64,000 bases of DNA from Cryptomeria japonica (GCF_030272615.1 NC_081412.1:18205932-18269931), one strand, 5' to 3'; counted from the stretch's first letter, positions 54,035 to 64,000 are shown. Made by a program: numbers and translations. The notes: generated by a model from the sequence alone, not told the origin.

Positions 54035-55615
54035 CTAATATCGACTTCTCACCTGGTTGACAACTAGTTCAGCATCTCCCATAACTTGTAACTTCTTGAA
54101 TCCTTTTTCTTTGGCAAATTCCAAACCTAGAAGAAGAGCTTCATACTCTGCCGTGTTATTGGTAGTATCAAATGCGAGCTTGTAGGCTTTAGGAAACTTT
54201 TCCCCTTGAGGAGATATCAACACCACACCAACACCTGAACCGGAAGATGAAGAACTTCCATCAAATTGCATTACCCAAAGTTCTGCAGATATGTGAGGAG
54301 CCATAATTTTAGGAACACTCTCCTTCTTCGATGACATCATATATGTACCTGGGCCCGTCTCAACATATAATATTTCAGCTCTTGGATCATCAGATTTGAG
54401 AACTGTGTAATTGGCTTTGGGTTCTGGGTCCAATCTAACTTTCTTGTTGCCAAGAGGTATCAAGGCATGTGACCAATCTAATTGAATCTCTCCACCCAAA
54501 TCTTTACAGAAACTATGGCTTAAGAGCATACCATAGCTGGCTGGAATATCGGCAACCAAGAGGTTAAGTTTCAACTTCTTTTGAGGATGAGCAGCTAAAA
54601 CAACTTGAGCATCCTTAATTTGTCCGGCCAAGGCTACTTGCTTTGATTCCATTGAGAACACTTTACCAGTAGGTTTATTTAAAGATAGGCCTAGTGCATG
54701 AGCAACTTTGGAAGGCATTACGTTATCAGAAGCACCTGAATCTATAATACAGTTAATCAACTTACTACCTGCAATGTATAAGGAAATATAGAAAGGATCT
54801 GGCTTATTAGAAAAGGAAGTAGCAACAAGAGATGATTCCTTTGAAACAAACCCCTCTTGCTCATCATCATCAAAACTCTCACTTGATTCTTGATGTACGT
54901 CTGAGTGAGGTTTCTTGTAATCCTTTTTGATACAATGCACCAATTTATCCAATTGCTGTGGATTCTTCTTAAGATACTCAAATTGAGAAATTTGCACCTT
55001 GGTCTTTTTACAATATTCAATGAAATCAAAAGAATCTTCAAAAGAGGAATCACCATGTTCAACTTCTTTTTCAACTTTCCTAGATGATCCTAGTTCTTCT
55101 TTACTTTGTTTCCTGGAAAGAATTTGTTTAGGAATCTCATCCACCTCTTTATCTTTTGTAGCTAACTTAGCTTTCTCCCTGAGCTTCTGGCGCCAATTCT
55201 TTGTAAACACATTACATGAATGATTATTTATGTCACTATCTTTCTCGTTTTCCTCGCCAGACTCATATTCTAAAAAGTTGACTGTAGGTGGACCAAACTG
55301 TTGATTAGTTTCATCTTCAACATATTCTTCAATCTTTTCACTGGTCTGGTTCATCTGCATAAACCTATTCATCTCAGGACATGAAGCTCCATTGTGGTCT
55401 GTTGTGAGATGAAAATCACACATTGCAGCAGTCTGACGATTACTTGTAGATGTATGCTCAATCACCAACCTTGGTGTTGGAGTTGGTAGCTTGGGTTGCC
55501 GGTTTTGTTGATACGGGATATAATTCCTTCTAGGAATATCTTGATACATAGGTGGTGGATTCTGTGGTAATTGCTTCTTCAATTGAAGTAAATCATTAGC
55601 TAGCTTTTGAATCAT
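54035..55615 (-). CDS. Unit 1 protease and archaeal-type RNase H (526 codons)
   Basis: This is the longest undamaged part of the unit 1 polyprotein. Residues 60-85 hold a His/Cys motif (CDFHLTTDHNGASCPEM). The protease lies at about 280-400 with the active-site DSGASDNVMP and the flap/ILG-like PASYGMLLSHSF. RNase H starts near 440: FDGSSSS (Asp), NTAEYEALLLGLEFA (Glu) and VMGDAELVVNQV (Asp). The last catalytic Asp (NTKADSLA) lies past the TAG at 54035 that ends this frame; unit 2 has CAG there. The order protease, RNase H, IPKGLV linker fits plant gypsy elements with an extra RNase H before RT. RT is absent. Confidence 0.82.
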   Translation of the reverse strand: MIQKLANDLLQLKKQLPQNPPPMYQDIPRRNYIPYQQNRQPKLPTPTPRLVIEHTSTSNRQTAAMCDFHLTTDHNGASCPEMNRFMQMNQTSEKIEEYVEDETNQQFGPPTVNFLEYESGEENEKDSDINNHSCNVFTKNWRQKLREKAKLATKDKEVDEIPKQILSRKQSKEELGSSRKVEKEVEHGDSSFEDSFDFIEYCKKTKVQISQFEYLKKNPQQLDKLVHCIKKDYKKPHSDVHQESSESFDDDEQEGFVSKESSLVATSFSNKPDPFYISLYIAGSKLINCIIDSGASDNVMPSKVAHALGLSLNKPTGKVFSMESKQVALAGQIKDAQVVLAAHPQKKLKLNLLVADIPASYGMLLSHSFCKDLGGEIQLDWSHALIPLGNKKVRLDPEPKANYTVLKSDDPRAEILYVETGPGTYMMSSKKESVPKIMAPHISAELWVMQFDGSSSSSGSGVGVVLISPQGEKFPKAYKLAFDTTNNTAEYEALLLGLEFAKEKGFKKLQVMGDAELVVNQVRSRY

Positions 55616-55666
55616 TGGATCGGTAGTTGCAGGATTGGCTTGTTGAATTTTTCCTTTTTGTAATTC

Positions 55667-56485
55667 TTAATTCCACTTTCTAGCACTCAGTAGGTCATCT
55701 TCAACTTCAATGGCTAACCTTTGTGCTGTAGCAAGATCAGCTACTCGTCCTCTTCTTATTCGGAAACTGATGTCAGGAGGTTGTGCATTAATGAAGAAAC
55801 ATTTTTGATTTTCCTCCGTAGGCCTCTTATCAGCTGCTAATTTATTGACTATTTTGTTGAAACGAGCCACAAACTCTCTCATAGGTTCATGCACTTCTTT
55901 CTTCATTTGGGTTAATTGAGCAAGAAGTAAATGACCATCATCTATAGTTTTAAATCTTTCTTCAAATTTTTGTAACAAAGTCGCCCAATTAGTAATGGAA
56001 CCGGATGGTAACTGATTAAACCATTCAGCTGCGGCATCAATTAGAGTTTTAACAAAAAGTCATACAGAAACATCCTCATACTGAACTCCGAGGATTGCGC
56101 ATGCAGTAAAGAAAGCACTAATATGATCTTCTGCAGTGACTTTTCCATCTCCTGAGAACTTCGAAAGATGCTTCCTTGAACATGTTGGCAAATCATGCAA
56201 TTGATTTCCTAAAGCTAGAGGGCCTATGGCAGCACCCTATGGAACTTGTTGTGGATGAGCCATGATTGGTTGTGTAAAGTTAATAACAAGAGGAGGAAGT
56301 AAAGTTAAGGCTTGGACAAATGCAGAATGAGCACTTGCTTTCTTTGGTGAAGAAGGTCTACTGGTAGACTTAACTTTCTTTTTATAAGTGGTAGAAGGTA
56401 TGGAAAAATCAACTTTGTATAGTTCGGCAAAATTAGGGTCAATGATACCCTTGCTTCTATCACCTCTAGTATACCTTTTGCTTGC
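55667..56485 (-). pseudogene. Unit 1 gag
   Basis: Same frame as the downstream protease. Reads IIDPNFAELYKVDFSIPSTT, LSKFSGDGKVTAEDHISAFF, a TGA at 56060-56062 (also present in unit 2), then the core gag block AAEWFNQLPSGSITNWATLL, QKFEERFKTI and REFVARFNKIVNKLAADKRP. A stop at 55667 (…KWN*) replaces KWKKE of unit 2. No ATG was found at the presumed start. Confidence 0.8.
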
Positions 56486-56678
56486 CAGCGTGCTTGCTAA
56501 TCACCTTGCTTGTACTGGTCTTGCATACATCAAATATTTTGTCTTCTTCACCTAGGAAGCACAAAAATTTCTCTTAATGACAATAAGTTATTGTCTAGGA
56601 TGTACTCTCCTAAGAAAGTAATAATTCAACTTCTTCCACCAACACTTGATGCACTTGTTAGTATTCTGGATCAACTTG

Positions 56679-56954
56679 TCATATTCTAGGTTGTCTTTGA
56701 TTTGGTTGTTGATTTAATGGAATCAAGAACACACGAGGAAATCTTTCCACTATTCTTTCACGGACCACCACTGGATTCTGAGCTTGTCTTTCTTCTTCTG
56801 CCAATATAGCACTTACTCTTTGATATTCAGCCCTAATTCTTCTATTCCTCCAGGCTAAAGTATCCAATTTCGAAAGTATATCTTCTTGCTCTGCGTGAAT
56901 CCATTCAAGATCCGGTTGTAGCATAGCGAAAAGGTTCTCATGCAGAAGAACCAT
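56679..56954 (-). CDS. Unit 1 ORF0, 91 codons between PBS and gag
   Basis: MVLLHENLFAMLQPDLEWIH…EYQRVSAILAEEERQAQNPV…. The product is helical and charged and starts about 80 nt after the PBS-like site. Unit 2 has the same sequence (61554-61742 and upstream), shortened by a stop near residue 29. It could be the N-terminal part of gag separated by decay, or a separate small protein; function unknown. Confidence 0.4.
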   Translation of the reverse strand: MVLLHENLFAMLQPDLEWIHAEQEDILSKLDTLAWRNRRIRAEYQRVSAILAEEERQAQNPVVVRERIVERFPRVFLIPLNQQPNQRQPRI

Positions 56955-57013
56955 CTTGTTTCATGACAGGCAAGTAAAAACAATATCAAAGCGACTGTCT
57001 TCTTGTTTCGATT

Positions 57014-57040
57014 TCGTTTCCCCAGTAGAGTCACCAAAAA
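57014..57040 (-). promoter_or_regulatory. PBS-like site after LTR 2
   Basis: On the minus strand, TTTTTGGTGACTCTACTGGG follows two bases after the LTR end. It resembles the TTGGCGACTC(T/C)xCTGGGG sites of plant Tat/Ogre-type gypsy elements, usually assigned to tRNA-Arg (from memory). The same site follows LTR 3 (about 61889-61915). Confidence 0.7.
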
Positions 57041-57042
57041 TC

Positions 57043-57812
57043 TATTGGTAAACAGATTTGTTGCTTTAAGAAACTTTCTTGAAAAACTCTGTTTTGCCCT
57101 ATAATTAGCAACAAAGCGTTCACAACAGTTGAAGAATCACAAAAACAAAAGAATGGTAATTCTTGTTTGCGTTTGAGAGGGGCAGCTCCCTCGTATAATG
57201 GGGGTATTTGGATTTTTCAAAAAAAATTAAAGAACGAATAATAAAGAAAGGTTGAATGCCATATAAGGTATGAATCTAGTTTAAAATAAATTCCATATAA
57301 TCAAGTTTGAGATACCACAACTTGAAATAATCTTCTTCACATTCAATGTTGAAGGGAAAGCATTAGGTAATCATCAATTAAACATAAGAACATTGATAAT
57401 AACCCATGAGAATAAGTTGAACACACATCCAAATTGATCTCTATTGCTTAATTTCTCGAATAATACTATTCAAGTCTCTCATACAAAGCTTGTGAAAAAG
57501 TGGAATTCCCATTACATTGAATAATAATGAGGTATATATAGGTGACATGGTAACCACCTGAGGTAACTACCCTAACCACCTTTATAACTACTTTATAACT
57601 TCCTCAACTACTTGAAATAACTTCCTCAACTTTGGGAGAAATAACTACTTAGAATAACTACCCAAAATGAGAACTTAGGATAACTACCTCATATGAAAAG
57701 AGCCAAGATTATCCTTTATTACAATATGGAAATAGAGATGAGACAAAGGAAAATCGATCATGAGAGTTATTTACAAAGAAAGACAAAAACATGATGCGAG
57801 TAACACAACAAA
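57043..57812 (-). repeat. Gypsy array LTR 2 (shared by units 1 and 2)
   Basis: Near-identical to LTR 1 and LTR 3. Its terminal base pair has changed (TATTGG instead of TGTTGG on the plus strand). TATA box at about 57533-57541. The upstream end is approximate. Confidence 0.75.
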
Positions 57813-57843
57813 AATAAAGACTATACAAAATGCAACTCTGCAC

Positions 57844-58927
57844 TTATTCTAAGATAACTCCTTGCATTGCCGATGAGGTTGTTGCATCTGTAGGCACAAT
57901 AGGTTGTCCATGTCCTTTGTCTCTGAAGATTTTGAAAAGTCGAATGGCCGAAGTGACGGATTTTCCTTTGGGAATTAGGATGTTAGCTATCCTCATTTTC
58001 CATGTCTTCAAGTTTCTATGAATGCCACTTAGTTCTGTCACCATGCTGAGTGTTTGAGGCATAAAAGTTCTCAAGGAATAGTAAATATCAATCAACCTTT
58101 CGATGGTATTTTCACTTAAATTTGTCCTGTTAAAAAGCTGCTGATCTACCATGTTCTGGAAGCTATTCTGTAACACCTGCAAATCTTCCATCAATGTCAC
58201 ATCTGGGAGAAGAGTAGTGAGTTGTCCTTGGAGTTTGGTACACACTTGATCACATGAAAGCATGAGCTTTTCTAACTCTGATGAAACTTGGTCTATGATC
58301 AGTAGTTTCCAGTTAATGCTTTCTATCCATATCTTTGGATAATCTTTTTCATTACTAGGCAAGATTTTCTTGGTTGCAAGGGTGTCCATTCCAATTTCTA
58401 TCATTTGTTTAAAATCATTCACAATTTCTTTCCAGGCTGCCTCCTCTTTCTTGACATTCTTCAAGTCTTTCTCAATAGTCTTTCTCATTCTTATCAAAGA
58501 GACTCTCAAGAGTTACTAATCCCTTAGGAATAGTATTTCCTTTTAGTTGCAAAATCTCTAATTCTTTATCTTCTTCTTTTATATTTTGTTGGCTTGTCAA
58601 AGAATGATTACCATCAAAGGACGAATTTGAGAAGGTTCCGGTGCCCTCCAAAAATGAGATGATATGTTTATCATCATCAAAAACTTGCCAATTTTGATTA
58701 TTATCTGGCACACTAGGTCGGTAGATCATTTCTACTATATACACATCTTTTTCAAACTCAGGATGGGGCAGTAATAAAGAGGCTGAAACAGCAAGAGAAT
58801 CTGCCTTTGTATTTTGTTCTCTTGGGATGGCTTGTATGGAGAAAGCATCAAAACTTTCGATCTCATCCCATACTTTGTTTCGATAAGTCTTGAGCCTTTT
58901 ATTTTTAGTCTGATATCCACTTCTCAC
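57844..58927 (-). pseudogene. Unit 2 RNase H end, linker and accessory region (frameshifted)
   Basis: 58927-58472 carries the last RNase H motif (REQNTKADSLA) and the linker IPKGLVTLESLFDKNEKD. 58509-57844 carries the helical accessory region. They are in different frames because of 13 bp (a TGAGAAAGAC direct repeat on the minus strand, plus-strand GTCTTTCTCA at 58465 and 58478) that unit 1 lacks. Confidence 0.78.
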
Positions 58928-60019
58928 CTAGTTGACAACTCGTTCAGCATCTCCCATAACTTGTAACTTCTTGAATCCTTTTTCTTTGGCAAATTCCAAA
59001 CCTAGAAGAAGAGCTTCATACTCTGCCGTGTTATTGGTAGTATCAAATGCGAGCTTGTATGCTTTAGGAAACTTTTCCCCTTGAGGAGATATCAACACCA
59101 CACCAGCACCTAAACTGGAAGATGAAGAACTTCCATCAAATTGCATTACCCAAAGTTCTGCAGATATTTCAGGAGCCAAAATTTTAGGAACACTCTCCTT
59201 CTTCGATGACATCATATATGTACCTGGGCCTGTCTCAACATATAATATTTCAGCTCTTGGATCATCAGATTTGAGAACTGTGTATTTGGCTTTGGGTTCT
59301 GGGTCCAATCTAACTTTCTTGTTGCCAAGAGGTATCAAGGCATGTGACCAATCTAATTGAATCTCTCCACCCAAATATTTACAGAAACTACGGCTTAAGA
59401 GCATACCATAGCTGGCTGGAATATCGACAACCAAGATGTTAAGTTTCAACTTCTTCTGAGGATGAGTAGCTAAAACAACTTGAGCATCCTTAATTTGTCT
59501 GGCCAAGGCTACTTGCTTTGATTCCATTGAGAACACTTTACCAGTAGGTTTATTTAAAGATAGGCCTAGTGCATGAGCAACTTTGGAAGGCATTACGTTA
59601 TCAGAAGCACCTGAATCTATAATACAGTTACTCAACTTACTACCTGCAATGTATAAGGAAATATAAAAAGGATCTGGCTTATTAGAAAAGGAAGTAGCAA
59701 CAAGAGATGATTCCTTTGAAACAAACCCCTCTTGCTCATCATCATCAAAACTCTCACTTGATTCTTTATGTACGTCTGAGTGAGGTTTCTTGTAATCCTT
59801 TTTGATACAATGGACCAATTTATCCAATTGCTGTGGATTCTTCTTAAGATACTCAAATTGAGAAATTTGTACCTTGGTCTTTTTACAATATTCAATGAAA
59901 TCAAAAGAATCTTCAAAAGAGGAATCACCATGTTCAACTTCTTTTTCAACTTTCCTAGATGATCCTAGTTCTTCTTTACTTTGTTTCCTAGAAAGAATTT
60001 GTTTAGGAATCTCATCCAC
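58928..60019 (-). pseudogene. Unit 2 protease and RNase H part
   Basis: 363 codons equivalent to the unit 1 frame from MDEIPKQ on, with DSGASDNVMP, LWVMQFDGSSSS, NTAEYEALLLGL and VMGDAERVVN. It is closed at 58928 by TAG where unit 1 has CAG, and preceded by a stop (AAGTAAGCT) where unit 1 reads AAGTTAGCT. Confidence 0.8.
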
Positions 60020-61363
60020 CTCTTTATCTTTTGTAGCTTACTTAGCTTTCTCCCCGAGCTTCTGGCACCAATTCTTTGTAAACACATTACACGAACGATT
60101 ATTTATGTCACTATGTTTCTCGTTTTCCTCGCTAGAATCATATTCTAAAAATTTGACTGTAGGTGGACCAAACTATTGATTAGTTTCATCTTCAACATAT
60201 TCTTCAATCTTTTCACTGGTCTGGTTCATCTGCATAAACCTAGTCATCTCGGGACATGAAGCTCCATCGTGGTCTGTTGTGAGATGAAAATCACACATTG
60301 CAGCAGTCTGACGATTACTTGTAGATGGATGCTCAATCACCAACCTTGGTGTTGGAGTTGGTAGCTTGGGTTGCCCGTTTTATTGATACAGGATATAATT
60401 CCTTCTAGGAATATCTTGATACATAGGTGGTGGATTCTGTGGTAATTGCTTCTTCAATTGAAGTAAATCATTAGCTAGCTTTTGAATCATTGGATCGATA
60501 GTTGCAGGATTGGCTTGTTGAATTTTTCCTTTCTCTAATTCTTTTTTCCACTTTCCAGCACTCGGTAGATCATCTTCAGCTTCAATGGCTAACCTTTGTG
60601 CTGCAGCGAGATCAGCTACTCATCCTCTTCTTATTTGGAAACTGATGTCAGGAGGTTGTGCATTAATGAAGAAACATTTTTGATTTTCCTCCGTAGGCCT
60701 CTTATCAGCTGCTAATTTATTGACTATTTTGTTGAAACGAGCCACAAACACTCTCATAGGTTCATGCACTTCTTTCTTCATTTGGGTTAATTGAGCAAGA
60801 AGTAGATGACCATCATCTATAGTTTTAAATCTTTCTTCAAATTTTTGTAACAAAGTCGCCCAATTAGTAATGGAACCGGATGGTAACTGATTAAACCATT
60901 CAGCTGCGACATCAATTAGAGTTTCAACAAAAAGTCATACAGAAACATCCTCATACTGAACTCCGAGGATTGCGCATGCAGTAAAGAAAGCACTAATATG
61001 ATCTTCTGCAGTGACTTTTCCATCTCCAGAGAACTTCGAAAGATGCTTCCTTAAACCTGTTGGCAAATCATGCAATTGATTTCCTAAAGCTAGAGGGCAT
61101 GTGGCAGCACCCCATGGAACTGGTTGTGGATGAGCCATGATTGGTTGTGTAAAGTTAATAACAAGAGGAGGAAGTAAAGTTAAGGCTTGGACAAATGCGG
61201 AATGAGCACTTGCTTTCTTTGGCGAAGAAGGTCTACTGGTAGACTTAACTTTCTTTTTATAAGTGGTAGAAGGTATGGAAAAATCAACTTTGTATAGTTC
61301 GGCAAAATTAGGGTCAATGATACCCTTGCTTCTATCACCTCTAGTATACCTTTTGCTTGCCAA
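60020..61363 (-). pseudogene. Unit 2 gag and Cys/His region
   Basis: Same frame as the protease downstream. 61363-60935 encodes ASKRYTRGDRSKGIIDPNFA through QYEDVSV, and the shared TGA at 60935. 60853-60620 holds the core gag block, ending in RRG then TGA where unit 1 has CGA (RRGRVADLA). The region to 60020 carries the CDFH…TDHDGASCPEM motif and one further stop. Confidence 0.8.
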
Positions 61364-61553
61364 CGTGCTTGCTAATCACCTTGCTTGTACTGGTCTTGCA
61401 TACATCAAATATTTTGTCTTCTTCACCTAGGAAGCACAAAAATTTCTCTTAATGACAATAAGTTATTGTCTAGGATGTACTCTCCTAAGAAAGTAATAAT
61501 TCAACTTCTTCCACCAACACTTGATGCACTTGTTAGTATTCTGGATCAACTTG

Positions 61554-61830
61554 TCATATTCTAGGTTGTCTTTGATTTGGTTGCTGATTTATTGAAATGA
61601 AGAACACACGAGGAAATCTTTCCACTATTCTTTCATGGACCACCACTGGATTCTGAGCTTGTCTTTCTTCTTCTGCCAATATAGCACTTACTCTTTGATA
61701 TTCAGCCCTACTTCTTCTATTCCTCCAAGCTAAAGTATCCAATTGCTAAAGTATATCTTCTTGCTCTGCATGAATCCAATCAAGATTCGGTTGTAGCATA
61801 GGGAAAAGGTTCTCATGCAGAAGAACCATC
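61554..61830 (-). pseudogene. Unit 2 ORF0
   Basis: Copy of the 91-codon ORF0 of unit 1; CAATTGCTAAAG on the plus strand introduces a stop, so only DTLAWRNRRSRAEYQRVSAI… remains open. RPRVF-type C-terminus as in unit 1. Confidence 0.45.
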
Positions 61831-61917
61831 TTGTTTCATGACAGGCAAGTAAAAACAATATCAAAGCGACTGTCTTCTTGTTTCGATTTCGTTTCCCCAG
61901 TAGAGTCACCAAAAATT

Positions 61918-62690
61918 TGTTGGTAAACAGATTTGTTGCTTTAAGAAACTTTCTTGAAAAACTCTGTTTTGCCCTGTAATTAGCAACAAAGTGTTCACAA
62001 CAGTTGAAGAATCACAAAAACAAAAGAATGGTAATTCTTGTTTGCGTTTGAGAGGGGCAGCTCCCTCGTATAATGGGGGTATTTGGATTTTTCAAAAAAA
62101 ATTAAAGAACGAATAATAAAGAAAGGTTGAATGCAATATAAGGTATGAATCTAGTTTAAAATAAATTCCATATAATCAAGTTTGAGATACCACAACTTGA
62201 AATAATCTTCTTCACATTCAATGTTAAAGGGAAAGCATTAGGTAATCATCAATTAAACATAAGAACATTGATAATAACCCATGAGAATAAGTTGAACACA
62301 CATCCAAATTGATCTCTATTGCTTAATTTCTCGAATAATACTATTCAAGTCTCTCATACAAAGCTTGTGAAAAAGTGGAATTCCCATTACATTGAATAAT
62401 AATGAGGTATATATAGGTGACGTGGTAACCACCTGAGGTAACTACCCTAACCACCTTTATAACTACTTTATAACTTCCTCAACTACTTGAAATAACTTCC
62501 TCAACTTTGGGAGAAATAACTACTTAGAATAACTACCCAAAATGAGAACTTAGGATAACTACCTCATATGAAAAGAGCCAAGATTATCCTTTATTACAAT
62601 ACAGAAATAGAGATGAGAGAAAGGAAACTCGATCATGAGAGTTATTTACAAAGAAAGACAAAAACATGATGCGAGTAACACAACAAAAAT
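61918..62690 (-). repeat. Gypsy array LTR 3 (shared by units 2 and 3)
   Basis: TGTTGGTAAACAGATTTGTT start (plus view), intact TG. TATA box at about 62407-62415. The far boundary is approximate. Confidence 0.75.
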
Positions 62691-62718
62691 GAAGACTATA
62701 CAAAATGCAACTCTGCAC

Positions 62719-64000
62719 TTATTCTAAGCTAACTCCTTGCATTGCCGATGAGGTTGTTGCTTCTGTAGGCACATTAGGTTGTCCAGGTCCTTTGTCTCTG
62801 AAGATTCTGAAAAGTCGAATGGCCGAAGTGATGGATTTTCCTTTGGGAATTAGGATGTTAGCTATCCTCATTTTCCATGTCTTCAAGTTTCTATGAATGC
62901 CACTTAGTTTTGTCACCATGCTGAGTGTTTGAGGCATAGAAGTTCTCAAGGAATAGTAAATATCAATCAACCTTTCGACGGTATTTTCAATTAAATTTGT
63001 CCTGTTAAAAAGCTGCTGATCTACCATGTTCTGGAAGCTATTCTGTAACACTTGCAAATCTTCCATCAATGTCACATCTGGGAGAAGAGTAGTGAGCTGT
63101 CCTTGGAGTTTGGTACACACTTGATCACATGAAAGCATGAGCTTTTCTAACTCTGATGAAACTTGGTCTATGATCAGTAGTTTCCAGTTAATGCTTTCTA
63201 TCCATATCTCTGGATAATCTTTTTCATTACTAGGCAAGATTTTCTCGGTTGCAAGGGTGTCCATTCCAATTTCTATCATTTGTTTAAAATCATTCACAAT
63301 TTCTTTCCGGGCTGCCTCCTCTTTCTTGACATTCTTCAAGTCTTTCTCAATAGTATTTTTCTTTATTAAGGCCTCATCATGGATAGATTTTGCTTGGACT
63401 AGGAATTCACATGCGAGAGTTTTGACCTTTTCTACCCATCCTTCAGTTACCTTTCCATAGGCTTGGTACTTTTGAAGATTATCCATAACATTCTTTTCAA
63501 TTACTCTTTGTGGTGTAAACATAATTGGTTGGGGATCTACAGTTAGTGGCATAGTGGAGGTATCAACTACGAATCTCAAGTAAGAAGACAAAGTGTGCAC
63601 TTGTTGTTTCAATTGATCCTTGGATTGCTTATCCTTTTCACTTCTCTCCACCATTGTGGCTGCCATCACATTAAAGTTCTGAATATCAGACTCATGAGAA
63701 GAAGGTCCCATATCAATCTTTGTCATAATGGTGTCCGCAGAGGTGGCCTCATTTGTATCCTTCTCAGATATGGGTTGAGCAATCTCTAAGCACATATTCC
63801 TTGAATTTGGATCAGTCTTTATTCTTGAGGATACTTTGAGTTTCTTTGGTTTTTCAGCTCTTTCAAAAAGATAAGATATGCTACTAAATTCAGGTACCAC
63901 TAGCTTTTCTACCCTCCTCTTCTTCAATAGACTTTGTTCTAACCATGTGAATGAAGAATTTTCTGTGGACTCTTGGATGTTTTCTTGTCTTGCTACCAGT
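62719..64000 (-). CDS. Unit 3 accessory ORF, open to the window edge
   Basis: The frame is open for 427 codons from the window edge to the stop at 62719. It includes sequence absent from units 1 and 2: QESTENSSFTWLEQSLLKKR, RVEKLVVPEFSSISYLFERA, SADTIMTKIDMGPSSHESDI and KVTEGWVEKVKTLACEFLVQ, then joins the shared region at IEKDLKNVKKEEAARKEIVN. Units 1 and 2 have therefore lost everything between the IPKGLV linker and this point. Helical and charged, no enzymatic motif. No stop codons interrupt it, in contrast to neighbouring units. Probably the C-terminal part of a longer polyprotein or a separate 3' ORF. Confidence 0.7.
   Translation of the reverse strand, partial: LVARQENIQESTENSSFTWLEQSLLKKRRVEKLVVPEFSSISYLFERAEKPKKLKVSSRIKTDPNSRNMCLEIAQPISEKDTNEATSADTIMTKIDMGPSSHESDIQNFNVMAATMVERSEKDKQSKDQLKQQVHTLSSYLRFVVDTSTMPLTVDPQPIMFTPQRVIEKNVMDNLQKYQAYGKVTEGWVEKVKTLACEFLVQAKSIHDEALIKKNTIEKDLKNVKKEEAARKEIVNDFKQMIEIGMDTLATEKILPSNEKDYPEIWIESINWKLLIIDQVSSELEKLMLSCDQVCTKLQGQLTTLLPDVTLMEDLQVLQNSFQNMVDQQLFNRTNLIENTVERLIDIYYSLRTSMPQTLSMVTKLSGIHRNLKTWKMRIANILIPKGKSITSAIRLFRIFRDKGPGQPNVPTEATTSSAMQGVSLE

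Larger units (their letters stand above)
52181..64000 (-). mobile_element. Head-to-tail Ty3/gypsy array sharing LTRs (at least 3 units)
   Basis: LTR starts (plus-strand view) at 52181, 57043 and 61918 give units of 4862 and 4875 bp. All read on the minus strand. Each complete unit is LTR, PBS-like site, ORF0, gag-protease-RNase H-accessory region, LTR. Units differ by scattered, mostly transition changes. Junctions contain a single LTR each, as expected from unequal recombination between LTRs. The array interrupts the family A accessory ORF at AATCC|TGTTGG. The third unit runs off the window. Confidence 0.9.

Noticed and set aside
54757-55223. Frames overlapping the protease-RNase H ORF on both strands (repeated at 59632-60179)
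   Set aside because: They are alternate-frame readings duplicated because the units are duplicated; they lack any domain.
56855-57037. 60-codon minus ORF starting in the PBS-like site (MVTLLGKRNRNKKTVALILF)
   Set aside because: It overlaps ORF0 in another frame, begins within the primer site and is not supported by position or motif.

Overview
This window is plant nuclear DNA made almost entirely of mobile elements. The evidence is AT-rich sequence, GT-AG introns, Ty1/copia and Ty3/gypsy retrotransposons with plant-type primer sites, solo LTRs, long GA/CT arrays and nested insertions. The size and degree of nesting suggest a large, TE-dense land-plant genome such as a gymnosperm; that is inference only. 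I see no intact host gene, tRNA, rRNA or CRISPR array.

Layout. (1) 1-21259 (+): a decayed copia element (integrase, RT, RNase H, 3' LTR). Its RT is split by a 17.2-kb insertion (about 1411-18628) bounded by inverted repeats that start near GTGCACAAA. This insertion is the most unusual object here. It holds a multi-exon plus-strand gene remnant (1796-4426), a multi-exon minus-strand gene remnant (6318-7150), a minus-strand DDE-transposase-like pseudogene (10693-13024), subterminal repeats rich in CGTAC/GCGCG, a hairpin-rich GC island, GA arrays, a palindromic satellite and a later solo LTR (16181-17563). (2) 21363-27739 (+): a non-autonomous, Sirevirus-like element with an LTR, a zinc-knuckle gag and a 1151-codon accessory frame that replaces pol. 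(3) 27740-43620: copia LTR and gag pieces in both orientations, nested in one another, including a composite LTR with matching target duplications. (4) 43621-50228 (-): a second gag-plus-accessory-ORF element, with its own solo LTR insertion (47393-48777). (5) 50229-52180: a partial LTR invaded by a minus-strand relative of element 2. (6) 52181-64000 (-): a head-to-tail array of a gypsy element, LTR-internal-LTR-internal-LTR-internal, with units of 4862 and 4875 bp. Units 1 and 2 encode gag, protease, an archaeal-type RNase H and a C-terminal accessory region; RT and integrase are missing.

How it fits together. The gag-only and gag-plus-accessory copia elements and the RT-less gypsy units look like parasites that keep the cis signals (LTR, PBS, polypurine tracts) and some particle or processing functions, and borrow RT and integrase in trans. 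Most reading frames are broken. Where near-identical copies can be compared, many of the stops are CAG-to-TAG or CGA-to-TGA changes, the pattern expected when methylated cytosines deaminate in silenced plant elements.
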